A stretch of DNA of 64,000 nucleotides from Dolomedes plantarius (lineage: Eukaryota > Arthropoda > Arachnida > Araneae > Dolomedidae). The notes below the pieces were generated by a model that was not told the origin of the DNA, did no database searches, and saw only the letters and a program-made list of their open reading frames with translations. The position numbers and the translations under genes were made by a program. How positions within the stretch are numbered: the first letter of the stretch is position 1; each line of letters starts with the position of its first letter. Below, one piece after another: positions 62,056-64,000 of this stretch. The stretch covers positions 211,226,592 to 211,290,591 of the forward strand of contig OU015495.1 of assembly GCA_907164885.2 (NCBI GenBank). Direction: 5' to 3'.

Positions 62056-63484
62056 CAGTTGGCTCTCTGTTTAACGACGCTGCAGGCTAACCATTTTATC
62101 TGCAGGAGGGGAACCTTCTGTGGGGGAAAATAAATTTGGTTTCAATAACAGACCCGGAATTTCCTTGATGTTTACAATTTTGCAATCATAGACTTGTTAC
62201 AGTGGGAAAAACGGCGGGGGGGGGGATCTCGGAAGATCGAATATTATTTCATGGAGCTCTTAGTGCGGGAGCTGAATCACTCTATTGTCACTACCATCGT
62301 TTGTCATGTGACTTACTAATTGTCCGATTGCAGCCCTCTCTCCCTCCTTCCGGGAAGAATGTGTTCATGTTTAGAGAATTCATGGTTGTGTGTAGGAGCT
62401 CATTCCAGTATGAATACGAGGTGAGCAGAGCAAAATTGTATCAAAGCGAAAGCATCTTACGCTACTTGAAAAGGGGAAAATATTGAAGACTGGGAAGAAA
62501 GTGTTGGAATAACAAAAGTCCAATTCGCAAGACAATTTCAGCTACCTGAGTCTACTCTCAAAAGGCATTTTAGCAAGGAAAGAGAAAATTTTTGAAGCAG
62601 CACAAAAATTTGGTTTGGGATCCAAATCCAAACGGCGGAAAATTTAATGTGGCCGATCAGAAGAGTTCGATAAGGCAGTCCTGCAATGATTTCATGAATC
62701 AAGAATTAATAAACAATGCGGCTGACAGTATGAAAATTAGAAAATTTACGATCTTGGAAGCAATGCACATGATAACATCAGCATGGAAAGAAGTATCTTC
62801 ATCCACAATAAAAAACTGCTTTTGCCTTGCTGGAATTCACAAAGAACTTGTAGTGGAACTGCAAAGTACGGATGTAGAAATCAACGAAAATGACATTACG
62901 CCTGAAGAATGGAGAAGTCTTGTTGAAGATGAGAATGTTTCAATTCAAGATTGTAATGAATCTGTTTTAACAACAGATTACACAAATGTAGAACAAACTT
63001 ATGAAGATATAGTAAACGAAAACACAGTGTCAGACGAAGAAGGTGGAGTTCAAGACACGGAAAACGAGACAATGCCACCGTCTTATACAGATGCAACATC
63101 TGTTCTAGTTGTTCTACGATGCTATATTACATCGAATATGGAAAATAACACATTTAACATTCTAGAAAATCTGGAAAAGGTAATAGCGAAAACAAGGCGA
63201 AATATGAAGCAATCAACACTTTTTGACCTTTTTAAAACCTAATTTATTGTATTGTTTGTACTCTTTTTTTCAATGTAATTTAAAATAAATTATGAATAAA
63301 ATAATAATGATAATAAAAATAACTTTTTTAAACACACCAGTATATTAAGAAATATATTGACAGTCCTAAGCCTGTAAAGAATGAAGAAAAATGTTATTTT
63401 CTCACAAATTCTGTTTAAGGACGATCTCTACTTAAGGACGATTTTTTACGGTCCCTTGAAAGTCGTTAAACAGTGAGCCAACTG
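62056..63484 (+). mobile_element. Tigger/pogo-type transposon, internally deleted (second family)
   Basis: TIRs CAGTTGGCTCTCTGTTTAAC and the near-complement ending at 63484. TA lies at 62054-62055 and 63485-63486, with TA tracts beyond. An N-terminal fragment and a long C-terminal ORF are joined without the central DDE domain. Confidence 0.85.
62478..63242 (+). pseudogene. Tigger transposase, DDE core deleted
   Basis: At 62478-62597 'NIEDWEESVGITKVQFARQF' and 'LPESTLKRHFSKERENF' form the N-terminal helix-turn-helix and end in TGA. The open stretch 62592-63242 (216 codons from a TTG) carries the C-terminal region: 'ILEAMHMITSAWKEVSSSTI' and 'KNCFCLAGIHKELVVELQ', then an acidic tail ending 'STLFDLFKT'. 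Between lies a deletion of the DDE domain. The long undamaged C-terminal ORF is unusual for a dead copy, but may only show recent deletion. Confidence 0.75.

Positions 63485-63486
<2 letters not shown>

Positions 63487-63541
<55 letters not shown>
63487..63541. repeat. (TA)n microsatellite
   Basis: Right border of the second Tigger element. Confidence 0.95.
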
Positions 63542-63545
<4 letters not shown>

Positions 63546-64000
63546 TTAGCATAAGTGATTCTTCAATTATTGTCAATTAATTATAAGTATTTTCTATTTT
63601 AGACCTTATTTATTTACACTAGAAACACCGAAAAATCCTTTTATTCTTTTTTTTCTTTTTTTCTTTTTTTTGCGCCAAGGATTGGTGCTGTTTTATTATC
63701 TATACATATAGTCAGATGTCATAAGGTGGCATTACAACAGTGAATAAATACTAGTAGAATTTAAGCTGTTACGTCGGATACATCATAGCCTTTAACATCC
63801 TATTGCAAACCCGGTAATGACCATAGTATACTTTTAATATAAAAACGAAAACATTCCACTTGAGAAATGACATTTTATATTAAAAAATCCACATTTGAAA
63901 GTCAGAGCATTTTAAAAAGTTAAAGATTAGATAACAGCAGGAAGAGAGAACTTTTGTCATTTTTTCGACAAGGTTTTGTATCTTTCTAAACACCTTTGAG
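63542..64000. other. AT-rich interval, nothing recognised
   Basis: Contains a (CTTTTTT)n-like tract at 63645-63670. No coding similarity. Confidence 0.45.

Overview
The window looks like AT-rich, non-coding, repeat-dense DNA from an arthropod, most probably a spider or other chelicerate. This is inference, from the mix of decayed Tc1/mariner, hAT, piggyBac, Tigger, Helitron, Ty3/gypsy and jockey-type sequences, the tRNA-derived SINEs and the very long (TA)n microsatellites. No cellular protein-coding gene, rRNA gene or functional tRNA gene could be supported. Every coding stretch I recognise is derived from a transposable element (TE), and almost all are broken.

Layout. 1-4794: a fragment of an LTR family, then a young gag-only LTR retrotransposon (minus strand, intact 599-codon gag ORF, near-identical LTRs, 5-bp target duplication). 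5496-6272: Helitron relic. 7934-12971: a stack of a Tc1 relic, a BED-finger hAT (minus), and a second ZBED5-like hAT (plus) split by a deleted mariner and by a gypsy solo LTR. 13095-15964: giant TA/TATG microsatellites and a second copy of the first Helitron family. 18791-20628: piggyBac fragments, a SINE split by a short piggyBac element, and a hAT MITE. 26868-29258: a composite Helitron holding a gypsy solo LTR. 31118-31635: a solo LTR inside a TA tract. 32823-33532: a TTAA MITE. 33790-37440: two non-LTR retrotransposon tails with RNase H. 38855-41699: a probable TTAA element holding an IS630/DDE_3-like relic and the second copy of the composite Helitron. 41968-43780: two inverted MITE copies. 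44179-44540: a further non-LTR 3' end. 50918-51775: a hAT MITE inserted at an LTR edge. 52169-56164: a train of solo LTR, Tc1 (DD34E), mini-MITE and Tigger, all inserted in one TA tract. 56250-56795: two SINEs. 57769-58269: an unassigned repeat-type pseudogene. 58688-59935: a Tc1 element with DD36E spacing. 61437-61790: a gag relic. 62056-63484: a second deleted Tigger, again inside a TA tract.

The most informative results are relationships between elements: exact target-site duplications that let insertions be ordered, a Helitron with two 5' ends sharing one 3' end that occurs at two sites, TA microsatellites acting as repeated landing pads, a gag-only LTR element, and nine perfect or near-perfect short snap-back hairpins scattered over the window.
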